Made by a program: the position numbers and the translations under genes. A stretch of 64,000 bases of DNA from Lysobacter_I brunescens (GTDB lineage Bacteria > Pseudomonadota > Gammaproteobacteria > Xanthomonadales > Xanthomonadaceae), in NCBI RefSeq assembly GCF_042677005.1, contig NZ_JBHTIF010000003.1, forward strand, positions 1-64,000, written 5' to 3'. Shown piece by piece: positions 12,001-16,551 of the stretch. The notes under the pieces are model-generated. The model was not told where the DNA came from. It saw only the letters and a list, made by a program, of their open reading frames with translations, and ran no database searches. How positions within the stretch are numbered: the first letter of the stretch is position 1; each line of letters starts with the position of its first letter.

Positions 12001-12897
12001 GGCCTGTATACTGAGTTCGATCAGTATGGCTTTATGGGCACGTCCGCTCGACGTAGGGAGCAGGCCGGGCGTGCGGTTTCTGAATGGTGGTCGCAGAAAG
12101 ATGGGTCCGTGCAGGACCGGGCAAAGATGTATCTTGATATTGTGACTGTTGTCGTTGCGCCCGAGAAAATTTTGGCGCGATATTCTGGCGTTGCAAAGTT
12201 GGGTAAGATCAATTATTTGGCAGGAGCGGAAAGAGCGGCGCGTGCTGAGGCAATGGATGACTTCGGTGGCGGAAGGTTGGTTGGCGGAACCGCATCATAT
12301 GGGCGCAGAGAGAGTTACGGACAGATTTTTGAAAAAACTGAGTACTTCTCGCCGACTAGAGACCTGCCGGATGACATACCCGCAGCCATCGATCGTGCGA
12401 TTGAGCTGTCGAATAAGTACGGTGCAGAAATTGATAGAGATCTTCTCAGGTTTGTTGCGGTCAGTCCTGAACACATGAAAAGAATTAGTGATGACGCGCA
12501 AGCATTTTATGGCCCGCAAACGTCACTATCAGAATCATGGCAACTTAATCAGCTCGTGGAATTTGATCTGTGGCCGGGAAGTCGAACTCTATCCGTTGCA
12601 GAAGAGAGTGGTATGGTCAATGTCTATTTTAGTCGTGATGTGTTGAGGAGTGATGCTCGAACTATCGCTGTATTCACGCATGAAGCGAAAGAGGTTAAGC
12701 TTGTTGCAGCCGAATTTGAGAGGGTTGGGCGCATGAGTTTAGCTGACTACGATGTGCTGACGACGCCAAAATCTAGTGCAAACGCTCACGGGGCCGCAGT
12801 CAAGGCTGGCGACTATGCTGTGGCAAAATACTTGCTGGAGAACAATCTTGTTACTAAGGAAAAGATTTTCGATTTGTTCAAAACAAGGTATTTTTAA
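1..12897 (+). CDS. Giant RHS/YD-repeat polymorphic toxin with cadherin-like array (5' end outside window)
   Basis: This is a YD-repeat protein of at least 4298 aa. Residue 1 falls inside a long repeat unit: the pattern (V/I)xxDxAxFVxAN...VYDxxG recurs near residues 17, 235 and 383, so the true start lies upstream. Visible order: YD repeats (about 1-1650); about 13 cadherin-like/He_PIG modules (about 1660-2975) with DxNGDxL and GLP...ISGTP motifs; more YD repeats (about 3050-3450); a LysM-like module (about 3461-3508); a hydrophobic segment (about 3549-3615); a charged Ala/Glu/Arg-rich helical stretch (about 3778-3890); and a unique C-terminal tip. Known family role: YD repeats form a shell enclosing a C-terminal toxin delivered to competitors. 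The canonical DPxGL core terminator is not seen. From about base 10640 the DNA is AT-richer than upstream, as is usual for exchangeable toxin tips. The toxin activity was not recognised. Confidence 0.9.
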   Translation: MLDLTTAGKIAGGNGVESDLAAFVAANPATAQATRTVYDMAGRATYTVDGVGGYIQYRHDDADRVVAVRKAATALNLSAITDATTVEQLSSMVVASASDEHVRYLHDRAGRVAYTIDATGASTRVWHDGAGRILGTRTFATRLSTANLEGLTDATTVQELDALQVQNASDALSYQVHDAVGQVRYTVQMTSASTASVRHVRYDGVGRAFRQDAYTTTMTIDPVLASRLMDGTAVDADFASFVSANASTAHSMRTVYDAAGNAVFSVDATGAVARSWYDGAGRMVASRRFATRLDTAGLGDESTAAQLDTMLVFSDQDQGTFYRVYNAAGQLRYTVDMTSASTAVLAEMLYDGVGRQVLSRAYGDAMAFDSALAAKLVNGLTIDSDFASFVTANESSARTEAQVYDASGRVRFALQRNFSDWSVSERNYDGAGRTTSETRYGAPIAYTPGQEISQLSSVLAGQADSRTTRYVYDAAGQLRFVLDPTGALSERRYDAIGQVVETRSYGLRPGAGVNVDLNAIAEWANTQVSSNVRKVTTAYDVAGRLVTRTDALNNSEIFTYDGTGRMLSRTDRAGAIWTYQYDAAGRKTAEISPEVMVYGITTQGALSAASRPVVTRYVYDALGQVASKTEDADNASSARTTSYAYDRVGRLVKTTLPHPGSIDPGTGNLVFNGPAPTVEITYDALGNAVVQKDANNHYSYKVYDGFGRVQAEVDAERNVTTYQYNAYGEQIMLQRYAARLDTGVVAFSGANWQAGQAISSSQISAGVNAVDPLNRQIHTVYNRLGQKAEVTLSAVDYRNLDNSSIISSGTPTTRYEYNAYGEVVHEKVLVSGSTDPNSGGGFWAETYRYYDQAGRMTHVVDAEGYMTAMQYNATGEVLKTIEYARAVAVRNAPSHVPGAPVLSHYSGTLGLSTSTPPTAPAAGDAASGYDRETQWTYDVLGRKASETMVRHVRAVDGNVQRQLLSSQYGYDAEDRVTVLTNAAGTTTTTYNALGQVTSVREPARQVLTNTADAALQANSTNNLASSSLYELRSPYTTMAYDGLGRVIATRRHANGHDGLNPPAIDDARDQVMLSVYDALDRVVMTQSASGWNSTTPELHRTYSAYDANGNLLHSWSRLEGSTDSRDTMIHRWYTYDAAGRQLSTRVERTAIGSEVTVGTDQHEIVAYNAFGEILSKSYAGVVGALTYAYDNAGRMVSDNSTGAIRKYAYNLAGQQTRESHWIRLDTASAAVEASTTMIVDGLGRTTKVVLPTHTTDLAAASTVLQTHDRWGNVVRIIDARGYQTDYEYNDQNQLVKETRPLVWVVAENGAGSWQRPVHYRYHDAQGRLVGMRDANGNLRQYTYDVVGQQVSMTDGTGNITRQAYDIFGQQRMVEDALGHITWQAFDRAGRVTSIGDFMANGAVRSQHVLQSYSLNQNGDRLATTNALNATAKYDYDSQGRMIRSQTAMNVVQGYAYDVQGRKVLETNHFSEVNPSHTDRDNKLVRLNALSWEYDAFGRVIDHNNLSARDSNYEYDPLSGMLMSETVAGGFGLMTIDPVLNQYVQAAANGQKTYTYYANGRIRTITESGGSTSRYEYDAAGNRTVEEVDATDRQGTRHWTVTRTTYDSNNRVLRVVQDDMAVTPSKRIFDLRYDYDANGNRRRVQSTSGYGNSVTPVGVSNAGPVLINPPRDSGVRPGEISQIRLLFSDIFRDPENDALSLTITLADGSPLPSWLRASRDAQTGEIVLVASPPAGAQDSEVVVKLTAFETANSTNTISTTFTVKVRQNMAPEARADAPAIPAAIVGQAFLHEISPYAHFIDLDVNESLTLSAHGVGWPAWLQVETVGGRLRLQGTPPSEQSYTFVLRATDSRGAHAERSVTINAAAYAGPAVVAPPAPIQATVGHGMQWSKPLGELFSGGLPLQITATGLPSWMAFDRIDLPVPTLRLQGTVPPAEAGGNVYNIQLHARDANGGSVSTTLVFTVRANPAPVAQVSSLALPEARLNIAYDYTVPLSSLFIDPEGEAFALRYLPDNIALSTWLMVSVNHTAGTVRFHGTPTGPSQLGSQPFTLKAIDAALSNSTIAGSILVRDNNAPMRSTTALPDQALSIGRSFSFTLPSDVFVDADGDAITILPQLAIQESEPDLENGPNARIHHVDLQALPAWISYDASTRTFTGTVPSNQAAGSSITIRLAAWDNTGRNNAISEQERQFLGAAGQVNDRDIVLNFQAWSNTAPQYVNGKLTNQTLVHGGAVDLPLPSASFVEPDGDPLSYSAEVQIGGNWIDISQIGLSIDAVTGRISGTATNLIGSTIQARILARDPQGGTGVGQFAFDVTNTPPTVQAIPAQSVGRNVDWNFPLSSFFSDVNSDALTYSVSGLPPALSLNSSTGTITGMPTVALGSYSVTVTASDGRGGTASTSFTLQVVNSSPVPASIGGQTATAGGTWSFQAPAFTDPNNDTLTYTASGLPSWMNFTAGNRTFSGTPSAVGSWTITLTATDTAGVSASTSFTVSTPNTAPQATTIAARTIGRNQAWSLATAAHFSDANGDALSYTATGLPSGLSIDAATGLISGTPSALGTFSVTVTASDGRGGTASATFAITVSNTAPLYTTTLPNRSAQAGSAVSWALPANTFTDANGDTLTYALWVQIPAHEETYWNAQDQAWDVRNVAAQWVQPSNAGLSIAANGTISGTLGALSASGKTFYNYQAKIVASDPTGATAEGTFAVHANAAPTAPSVTTPVAKQNLGYSFALPAFTDANDDTLTYSVSNLPPGLSFTAATRTISGTPTTAGNWAVSYSAHDGLSTSSVTFTLGVEANTPPSAPTVLTQTATQNGSVWLVLPAFTDPNGDGLIHSVSNLPPGLSFRAQDRTISGTATTQGSWTVTYSATDGRGGTASTTFVFSVAAPVANRAPVYNNTLQDHDATYGLNYQFPANAFTDPDGNTLSYTASGLPAWMSFNAGDRRFTGTPPTGAAFLSWTITVTAHDTAGLTASGSFTVWREGASNNGWGGGETEGALYTSQSYSFDMGMEEYDAGDYETGPVYGTPESTTESGGGEGGAAPPPSTPIYTLPTKTKDQWFTYDAENRMTIVAGRLVGTAGAADAYIEVVPELDEATATQEQKDDRTDSYMLTYNAIGQVSVRYHRDKDGHLMQTVTAYDQRGQRTYEFHEQRVGGDYKGIAKEFRYDEAGQIIATRSRFALGEKRWTIVPPESSGDGLVSEEVNVGGWLDGAENMQYDADGRALLQATYQRGMNGRQNVHPDDGDQYNDVQLLRLISRVDYTEADGTNPAWNDFDLSDNASAYDEAGRLKSYRYSSTQAINGDLPYTHTFTMTYEGWGSWQEREVYGTSTNEAYRNTVNRISFDAWGRIVHQGQHTYKDGVHDQIRVYTYTGDGMVHSRRDGWWDGRFKQLADKPQNFQFVHSGGKQVAQLQAGGGMQVSLLLERPTSGEWWVQRAQLANGKVNAFTKVNGTAGQGGTYSAGGGMVAVLEGEDLQAVSQRVYGSSRYWYVLAEANGLTASAALTPGLQLRAPEVSVTANDANTFKPYNPNEAIGPTSPSLPYIPDANAGGCSTAAMIVMLVIAIVVCVFVPVLAPILGPYFGGAAITTGVLAYSGATIGSVMAAGFIAGAAGSAIGQGINSVTGNGSFSWRQVAVDGITTALSMGVAYGLPSVPGLGKTVADAAGESTRVLNGWGRMAAAAINYAGKTAANKIAGMPTSFSWKAMAASVVGSSISGAVGTLPTPLQSAGFGSDLVGGFIDGSINLHVRRAFGFDDKVDYAQIFGSAFANAAGNAIGRAINGWRARRAEDRIALIQEHSAAISNDISTKLQNQFNDEHGTVLLQDGELSDQAMARIENGQTRLEARFARTQAEYMAAKARAEAAAKRRVELQRAAELERAKRLQQTNDLAHQQYVFGLLGGTPRNYKAEAMSRTLGQFEEPAPSTLSDVISRRNLASISSRSGSGFSTVERSARENVIDWLSDSKLGEYRLGQAAIGVADWVSAVPGQLWDLGSQTTAWGQYSQLSGLYTEFDQYGFMGTSARRREQAGRAVSEWWSQKDGSVQDRAKMYLDIVTVVVAPEKILARYSGVAKLGKINYLAGAERAARAEAMDDFGGGRLVGGTASYGRRESYGQIFEKTEYFSPTRDLPDDIPAAIDRAIELSNKYGAEIDRDLLRFVAVSPEHMKRISDDAQAFYGPQTSLSESWQLNQLVEFDLWPGSRTLSVAEESGMVNVYFSRDVLRSDARTIAVFTHEAKEVKLVAAEFERVGRMSLADYDVLTTPKSSANAHGAAVKAGDYAVAKYLLENNLVTKEKIFDLFKTRYF
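4975..8930 (+). repeat. Array of about 13 cadherin-like/He_PIG modules inside the RHS gene
   Basis: Roughly 90-120-residue modules begin with an N-x-(A/P)-P signature (NMAP, NPAP, NNAP, NTAP, NTPP, NSSP, NAAP, NRAP) and carry F-x-D-(A/P)-(N/D)-(G/D)-D-x-L, GLP and ISGTP motifs. These are typical of dystroglycan-type cadherin-like (CADG/He_PIG) domains, whose Asp/Asn loops often bind calcium. YD repeats lie on both sides, so the array is an insertion in the shell and not a separate gene. The reading frame is continuous throughout. Confidence 0.8.
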
Positions 12898-12899
12898 TC

Positions 12900-13166
12900 A
12901 TGCATGATTCCATGAAAGAATTTTTGGCGTGGATAAACACCAATGAAATTCCCCCCAGGGTTTCGGCATTATTCATGATGAATTATTTAATTGACCATGG
13001 GAGCGCAGAAGAATATCCATTGGTTCCTGTTGAAATAAAGGACGAGATAAACAGAATTGTTGATATTTACTTGACGGGAGACCGTGTTGTCACGGCTGGA
13101 GGTGGGAATAGAACGGATATCACTGAGCTGGTGGGATCTGCCGCACGTATTTTGGGAAGGGCTTGA
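12900..13166 (+). CDS. Putative immunity protein for the RHS C-terminal toxin
   Basis: This 88-residue acidic protein has an ATG 2 nt after the RHS stop codon, with an AAGG about 11 nt upstream as a weak ribosome binding site. Its base composition is as AT-rich as the toxin tip and unlike the flanking GC-rich DNA, so the two probably travelled together. No signal peptide or membrane segment is visible, which suggests a cytoplasmic protein. Family knowledge: the gene directly 3' of an RHS or CdiA toxin normally encodes its cognate immunity protein. No family was recognised from the sequence, so the role rests on position, size and composition. Confidence 0.65.
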   Translation: MHDSMKEFLAWINTNEIPPRVSALFMMNYLIDHGSAEEYPLVPVEIKDEINRIVDIYLTGDRVVTAGGGNRTDITELVGSAARILGRA

Positions 13167-13178
13167 GAAAAAATGGGT

Positions 13179-13268
13179 GGGAAAATCCGGGACACCCACT
13201 TTCTTTCTTGCTACCGACCGCAGCGGACGAGGGTAATATCCAACGTCGCCTTCCCAGGCCGCGTGGGC
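13179..13268. repeat. 90-bp direct repeat, left copy
   Basis: Starts GGGAAAATCCGGGACACCC and ends CGCGTGGGC. A second copy lies at 13711-13800 in the same orientation; the two differ by compensating 4-bp indels and a few substitutions. A degenerate third copy of the CCGGGACAYCCACT core follows at about 13276-13290. It begins 12 nt after the immunity gene stop. Confidence 0.8.
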
Positions 13269-13350
13269 AAGTAAACCGGGACATCCACTCTTCTTGGTAT
13301 GTTTGTACAAGTTGGGTAATTACCCGACACTCGGGCCTCGGCAGTGGCGG

Positions 13351-13710
13351 TTACGCGGCGAGTGTGTCGGGTTCGTTCTCGGGAACGATGGATGGCAGGG
13401 CCTCGATCGCAAGCGTTTTGCGTAGCGCCTGGGCGGGCGTTCTGCCCCTCAGGCGATAGCCCTGGTGGCTGCGTTCGAGGTTGTAGTAGCGCAGGAAGGT
13501 GTCCAGGTCGCGCTGCATCTCGGCTGGCGTGATGTACCAGGTCTGGCGCCCTGCGACGCGGAAGCATTCGTCCAGCAGCGTGAGGTTCATGCGTTCGACG
13601 AAGCCGTTGGTGCGCGGCGTAACAATCTTCGTCCTGCGGTGTTCGATGCCTTCCATCGCCAGCAGCAGTTCGTATGGATGCTGCTCGGGCTTGCCGCAGT
13701 GGGGAAAATC
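13351..13710 (-). pseudogene. IS481/IS3-like transposase, C-terminal remnant
   Basis: About 115 residues resemble the C-terminal end of a DDE (rve-type) integrase: TPRTNGFVERMN, then DTFLRYYNLERSHQGYRLRGRTP. This is the segment around and after the catalytic Glu in IS481-type transposases. The helix-turn-helix and the catalytic Asp residues are missing. The fragment starts abruptly at the right-hand 90-bp repeat, with no start codon belonging to the family. It is a decayed insertion sequence and not a functional gene. Confidence 0.75.
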
Positions 13711-13800
13711 GGGAAAATCCGGGACACCCACTTTCTTTCCTGCTACCGCAGCGGACGAGGGTAATATCCAACGTCCGCTGCCTTCCCAGGCCGCGTGGGC
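13711..13800. repeat. 90-bp direct repeat, right copy
   Basis: Second copy of the repeat at 13179-13268. It brackets the transposase remnant and ends 16 bp from the 3' end of the RAYT gene. A partial doubling of GGGGAAAATC precedes it at 13701-13710. Confidence 0.8.
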
Positions 13801-13815
13801 AGCGCATATGAACCA

Positions 13816-14814
13816 TCACCCACGCGCCATCCCCCCAGCCGGGCGTCCAGTCCGCTCGCGATGTTTCACCCCCAGTTTCAAGGCCAGCCGGATACCCGCC
13901 AACCACTGCTGCCCCATCCGTTCGGCGAGAGCGATCAGGTCCTGCGCCGAGCCTGCGGCGCGATGCCAGCCGCTGTTGAAGGCGGCGACGCGGGTGGTCC
14001 AGCGCGTCCCGTCGCGATCGATGTTCGCGAGGACGGCGGGTGCATCCGGTGAAATTCGCCCACGCTTGCCCGGCGCGAGTTGGCGACCGGTCCAGTCGAG
14101 GATGTGCAGATAATCGGCGGTGGTGATGTCGACGGTAGGACGCAGCCTGCCCGCGATCGGCTTCAGTGGTGAAGTCGCTGATGCCGGATCTTCGCGCACC
14201 TGCGTGACACGTTCCGCTGCGCTGGTGTAGGTCGAAGTTTCAAGCCGATCGGCCATGCCGGCGCGGATCGGGTTCAGGTCGACATACGTCATGGCGGCGA
14301 GGATCGCGCGCTCGTCGCACAGCGCCTGGCATTTGTAGCGGCCCTCCCAGAACCGCCCCTTGCAGCCGTCCTCGCGATTCGCGCGACGAGCGATGGGTTC
14401 GACTAGGCAGCGCATGAGCCAGGACAGACTGCCGAGGCGCTCGCGGAGCGTCTCGATCCGCTCGGGATTCGCCTGCAAACGCAGGCATTTGGCCTCGATC
14501 GCGGCGTCGCTGTCCTCGCGCGGCGGAAACAGGCGGACCCAGCGCGCGGCGACTTCGTCCTCGGACCAGCGCAGCGTCTCGCCTGGGTCGATGCGCAACA
14601 CAAGATGCAGATGATTGCTCATCACCGCATAGGCGTCGATCGCGACGGCGAAGCATTCGGCGACGAGTCGGATGCGGTCTTCGATCCAGCCCCGGCGATG
14701 TTCGAAGGACTGCCCGCTGACGCCGCAGAGGAAGGCACGGCGCACGCAGCGTTGGACACAGTGGAAGGCGCCAGGGCTGTGATGCGGGGCGATGCGCGAA
14801 CGAGGCCGGGTCAT
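13816..14814 (-). CDS. REP-associated tyrosine transposase (RAYT)
   Basis: A 332-aa Y1-type HUH nuclease. The HUH motif is H68-L-H70 within MSNHLHLVL, the candidate catalytic tyrosine is Y177 in YVDLNPIRAGMA, and GRFWEGRYK precedes it, a combination typical of RAYTs. RAYTs are domesticated IS200/IS605 relatives thought to process single-stranded REP palindromes. The C-terminal 130 residues form a longer extension than in IS200 TnpA. The gene is intact. Direct repeats containing GTGGGTGTCCC lie upstream (14841-15029), and the inverse motif GGGACACCCAC lies downstream. REP palindromes elsewhere in the window (40269-40291, 46950-46972) show such elements in the genome, but whether this enzyme acts on them is not shown. 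Confidence 0.85.
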   Translation of the reverse strand: MTRPRSRIAPHHSPGAFHCVQRCVRRAFLCGVSGQSFEHRRGWIEDRIRLVAECFAVAIDAYAVMSNHLHLVLRIDPGETLRWSEDEVAARWVRLFPPREDSDAAIEAKCLRLQANPERIETLRERLGSLSWLMRCLVEPIARRANREDGCKGRFWEGRYKCQALCDERAILAAMTYVDLNPIRAGMADRLETSTYTSAAERVTQVREDPASATSPLKPIAGRLRPTVDITTADYLHILDWTGRQLAPGKRGRISPDAPAVLANIDRDGTRWTTRVAAFNSGWHRAAGSAQDLIALAERMGQQWLAGIRLALKLGVKHRERTGRPAGGMARG

Positions 14815-14840
14815 GCCTCAGTGTCGCGGAGGGCGGGCGG

Positions 14841-14904
14841 GTGGGATGTCGGGGAAGTGCTGATGCGGGTGTCGGGGAAGTCTGAGTTGTGGGTGTCCCC
14901 GTTT
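14841..14904. repeat. 64-bp direct repeat upstream of RAYT, copy 1
   Basis: Begins GTGGGATGTCGGGGAA, contains two GTCGGGGAA motifs and ends with GTGGGTGTCCCCGTTT. Copy 2 lies 98 bp downstream and differs at only a few positions. The terminal GTGGGTGTCCC is the reverse complement of the GGGACACCCAC motif in the 90-bp repeats on the other side of the RAYT gene. Confidence 0.8.
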
Positions 14905-14928
14905 CACCTTGACACCTTGACACCTTGA
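14905..14928. repeat. Tandem repeat, 3 x CACCTTGA
   Basis: Three perfect consecutive copies of an 8-bp unit between the two 64-bp repeats, a likely site of replication slippage. Confidence 0.85.
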
Positions 14929-14938
14929 GGCGGGGCAG

Positions 14939-15002
14939 GTGGGATGTCGGGGAACTGCTGATCCGGGTGTCGGGGAAATCTGAGTTGTGGGTGTCCCCGT
15001 TT
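14939..15002. repeat. 64-bp direct repeat upstream of RAYT, copy 2
   Basis: Second copy of the 14841-14904 repeat. A third, partial copy covering only the right end (AAGTCTGAGCTGTGGGTGTCCC) follows at 15007-15028. Confidence 0.8.
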
Positions 15003-15041
15003 TGTAAAGTCTGAGCTGTGGGTGTCCCAGTTCAGTTTCAG

Positions 15042-15060
15042 TTTTTTTTTTGGGGGGGGG
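15042..15060. repeat. Homopolymer junction T10-G9
   Basis: Ten T followed by nine G. This is unusual in a GC-rich genome. It marks the end of the repeat block and the start of an AT-richer stretch (about 15061-15135). Confidence 0.8.
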
Positions 15061-15154
15061 ATTGTTTCATTTGTGGATCCAATAGCTCATCCAGAAGTAG
15101 AATTCATCAGAAATTAACCCTAAACAATCCCCTCCATGCCGGGATGAGAAGGGT

Positions 15155-15228
15155 AGGTGACTCGGGGCACGCCGTATCCCCTGTCACACCACGGCGACTC
15201 TCGTCTCCGGGAGTGCCCCGAGTCACCT
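15155..15228. repeat. Inverted repeat, 15-bp perfect arms
   Basis: AGGTGACTCGGGGCA at 15155-15169 is exactly complementary to 15214-15228, with 44 bp between. The spacing is long for an intrinsic terminator and no T-tract follows. It may be a remnant end of a mobile element or an RNA structure upstream of the TPR gene. Confidence 0.75.
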
Positions 15229-15321
15229 GCTTCGCAGGGCTCGACTGGTGGCGCCGTCCCGGTCGGATGTGCGACCGGTCGATCTCCTTGCAATGAATCC
15301 CATACTTTCTCTTCGTGCCCT

Positions 15322-15339
15322 GTCCACGCGATCGTGGAC
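15322..15339 (+). promoter_or_regulatory. Small hairpin in the leader of the first TPR gene
   Basis: GTCCACG at 15322-15328 and CGTGGAC at 15333-15339 form a 7-bp stem with a 4-nt loop, 13 nt before an alternative ATG (15353) and about 50 nt before the preferred start. Its function is unknown. Confidence 0.4.
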
Positions 15340-15388
15340 GGGGCATGCCACCATGAACGACGCGCCGCCCGGCGCATCAGGACCCTCG

Positions 15389-15964
15389 ATGAACCTCGAC
15401 AATCTCGACAATGAAGAGCTGCTGCGCCTCTCGCTGGAAGCCATCAACGGCAATCGCGATGCAGAAGCGATCTCGATGCTGAAACACATTCTTTCTCGCG
15501 AGCCAGACCACATGTATGCGACGTTCCTGCTCGCGGCGCAGCATGCGCAGCTCGGCATGTTCGATCGCGCGGAAGCGGGTTTCCGTGCTGCGGTGGCCTT
15601 GGCGCCGGACTTCCCGGTCGCGCGTTTCCAGCTGGGTCAGCTGCTCACGATGAAGGGCGCTGCGGACGAGGTTCGCGAGGTGATGTCGCCGCTGTTCGAC
15701 GGCACGGATGCGTTGGCTGCCTATGCGCGCGGGATGGCCGCGATCGCTGCTGAAAACGCGGAAGAAGGCATTCGCGAACTCGAAGCCGGACTCGCGTTGC
15801 CGCAGGAAATTCCCGCACTGGCCGTGGACATGCGTCGACTGAGCGACAACCTGCGCCAGAACCTGCCTGGCACGATCGAAGCGCCGGCCGTGGCTTCGGA
15901 CATCGCGCCGGCGCCTGCCTATCTCGCAGGCTACGGGTACGGCCGTAGCGGCAACGACGAGTGA
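15389..15964 (+). CDS. TPR-repeat protein, first gene before the flagellar run
   Basis: 191 aa from ATG 15389, chosen because AGGA lies about 6 nt upstream; an in-frame ATG at 15353 would add 12 residues. The protein is almost all helical. TPR-like units are visible (NRDAEAISMLKHILSREPDH, then FDRAEAGFRAAVALAPDFPVA), followed by an Ala-rich part. No signal peptide is seen. The downstream gene overlaps its stop by 3 nt, so the two are translationally coupled. TPR proteins commonly serve as scaffolds or secretion chaperones. Association with the flagellar genes is inferred from strand and position only. Confidence 0.8.
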   Translation: MNLDNLDNEELLRLSLEAINGNRDAEAISMLKHILSREPDHMYATFLLAAQHAQLGMFDRAEAGFRAAVALAPDFPVARFQLGQLLTMKGAADEVREVMSPLFDGTDALAAYARGMAAIAAENAEEGIRELEAGLALPQEIPALAVDMRRLSDNLRQNLPGTIEAPAVASDIAPAPAYLAGYGYGRSGNDE

Positions 15965-16347
15965 CCATCGATCGGCTCTCGTCGCTGTCCGCGCAGTTCG
16001 CTGCGTTGCGCGCGGAGCTGGCGAAGAAGTCGGGCGAGGCGCGACGCAGACCGCGGATGGAGGATGCGGAAGAGGCATCCTCCACGACGGGAACTTCACG
16101 CCCGGATTCGCAATCTCTGAGACGGCAGCTGGCGACACTGGTGCAGGGCGTGGATGTCGGCGATGCCGTCGCCGTGAACCATGTCCGCCCGAAGGTTGTC
16201 AAGGCGATATTGTTGTGGGAGTTCGGCGCGTCGCTTCGTGAACACGCGGAGTGGCAGCCGATGATCGATGCGATCGCGCATGCGCTGGAGCGCGACGAGC
16301 GATTCATTCATGTTTTCAATCAGTTGATCGAGGAACTGCAGTCATGA
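15961..16347 (+). CDS. Small helical protein of unknown function
   Basis: 128 aa starting at GTG 15961, overlapping the stop of the TPR gene (GTGA). The N-terminus (MTIDRLSSLSAQFAALRAEL) looks like a short amphipathic helix. A polar Ser/Arg/Glu linker follows, then a helical domain with VRPKVVKAILLWEFGASL and HALERDERFIHVFNQLIEEL. No signal peptide or membrane segment is visible and I recognise no family. Its coupling to a TPR gene ahead of fliQ suggests a small cytoplasmic partner of the export system, which is inference. Confidence 0.7.
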   Translation: MTIDRLSSLSAQFAALRAELAKKSGEARRRPRMEDAEEASSTTGTSRPDSQSLRRQLATLVQGVDVGDAVAVNHVRPKVVKAILLWEFGASLREHAEWQPMIDAIAHALERDERFIHVFNQLIEELQS

Positions 16348-16369
16348 TCAGAAATCATTGCAGGGTTTG

Positions 16370-16399
16370 TTGACAACCGTCTTTTCGGTCGGTTAGCGT
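16370..16399 (+). promoter_or_regulatory. Candidate sigma-70-type promoter before the second TPR gene
   Basis: A perfect TTGACA at 16370-16375 is followed, 17-18 nt later, by a poor -10 match (TTAGCG/TAGCGT). No sigma-54 or sigma-28 consensus was seen by eye in 16348-16551. This 204-bp gap is the largest on the left side of the flagellar run and therefore a natural promoter position. Confidence 0.3.
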
Positions 16400-16551
16400 A
16401 AAAAAGAGAGACGCGAATCACACGGCTTCACTACAGGAAGCAAGGCACATGGATCGGTAACTTCGCGTAGTTCATGTTGCTGCAAGGACTCGACGTGCCT
16501 TCATGGGGATGAGGGGTGTTGGGTATACAAACCCACGGAGACACACGCCTG

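Noticed and set aside
12660..12760. HEAKE in the RHS tip as a zinc metallopeptidase motif
   Set aside because: The motif is HExxE and not HExxH, and no third ligand context was recognised, so a protease call is unsupported.
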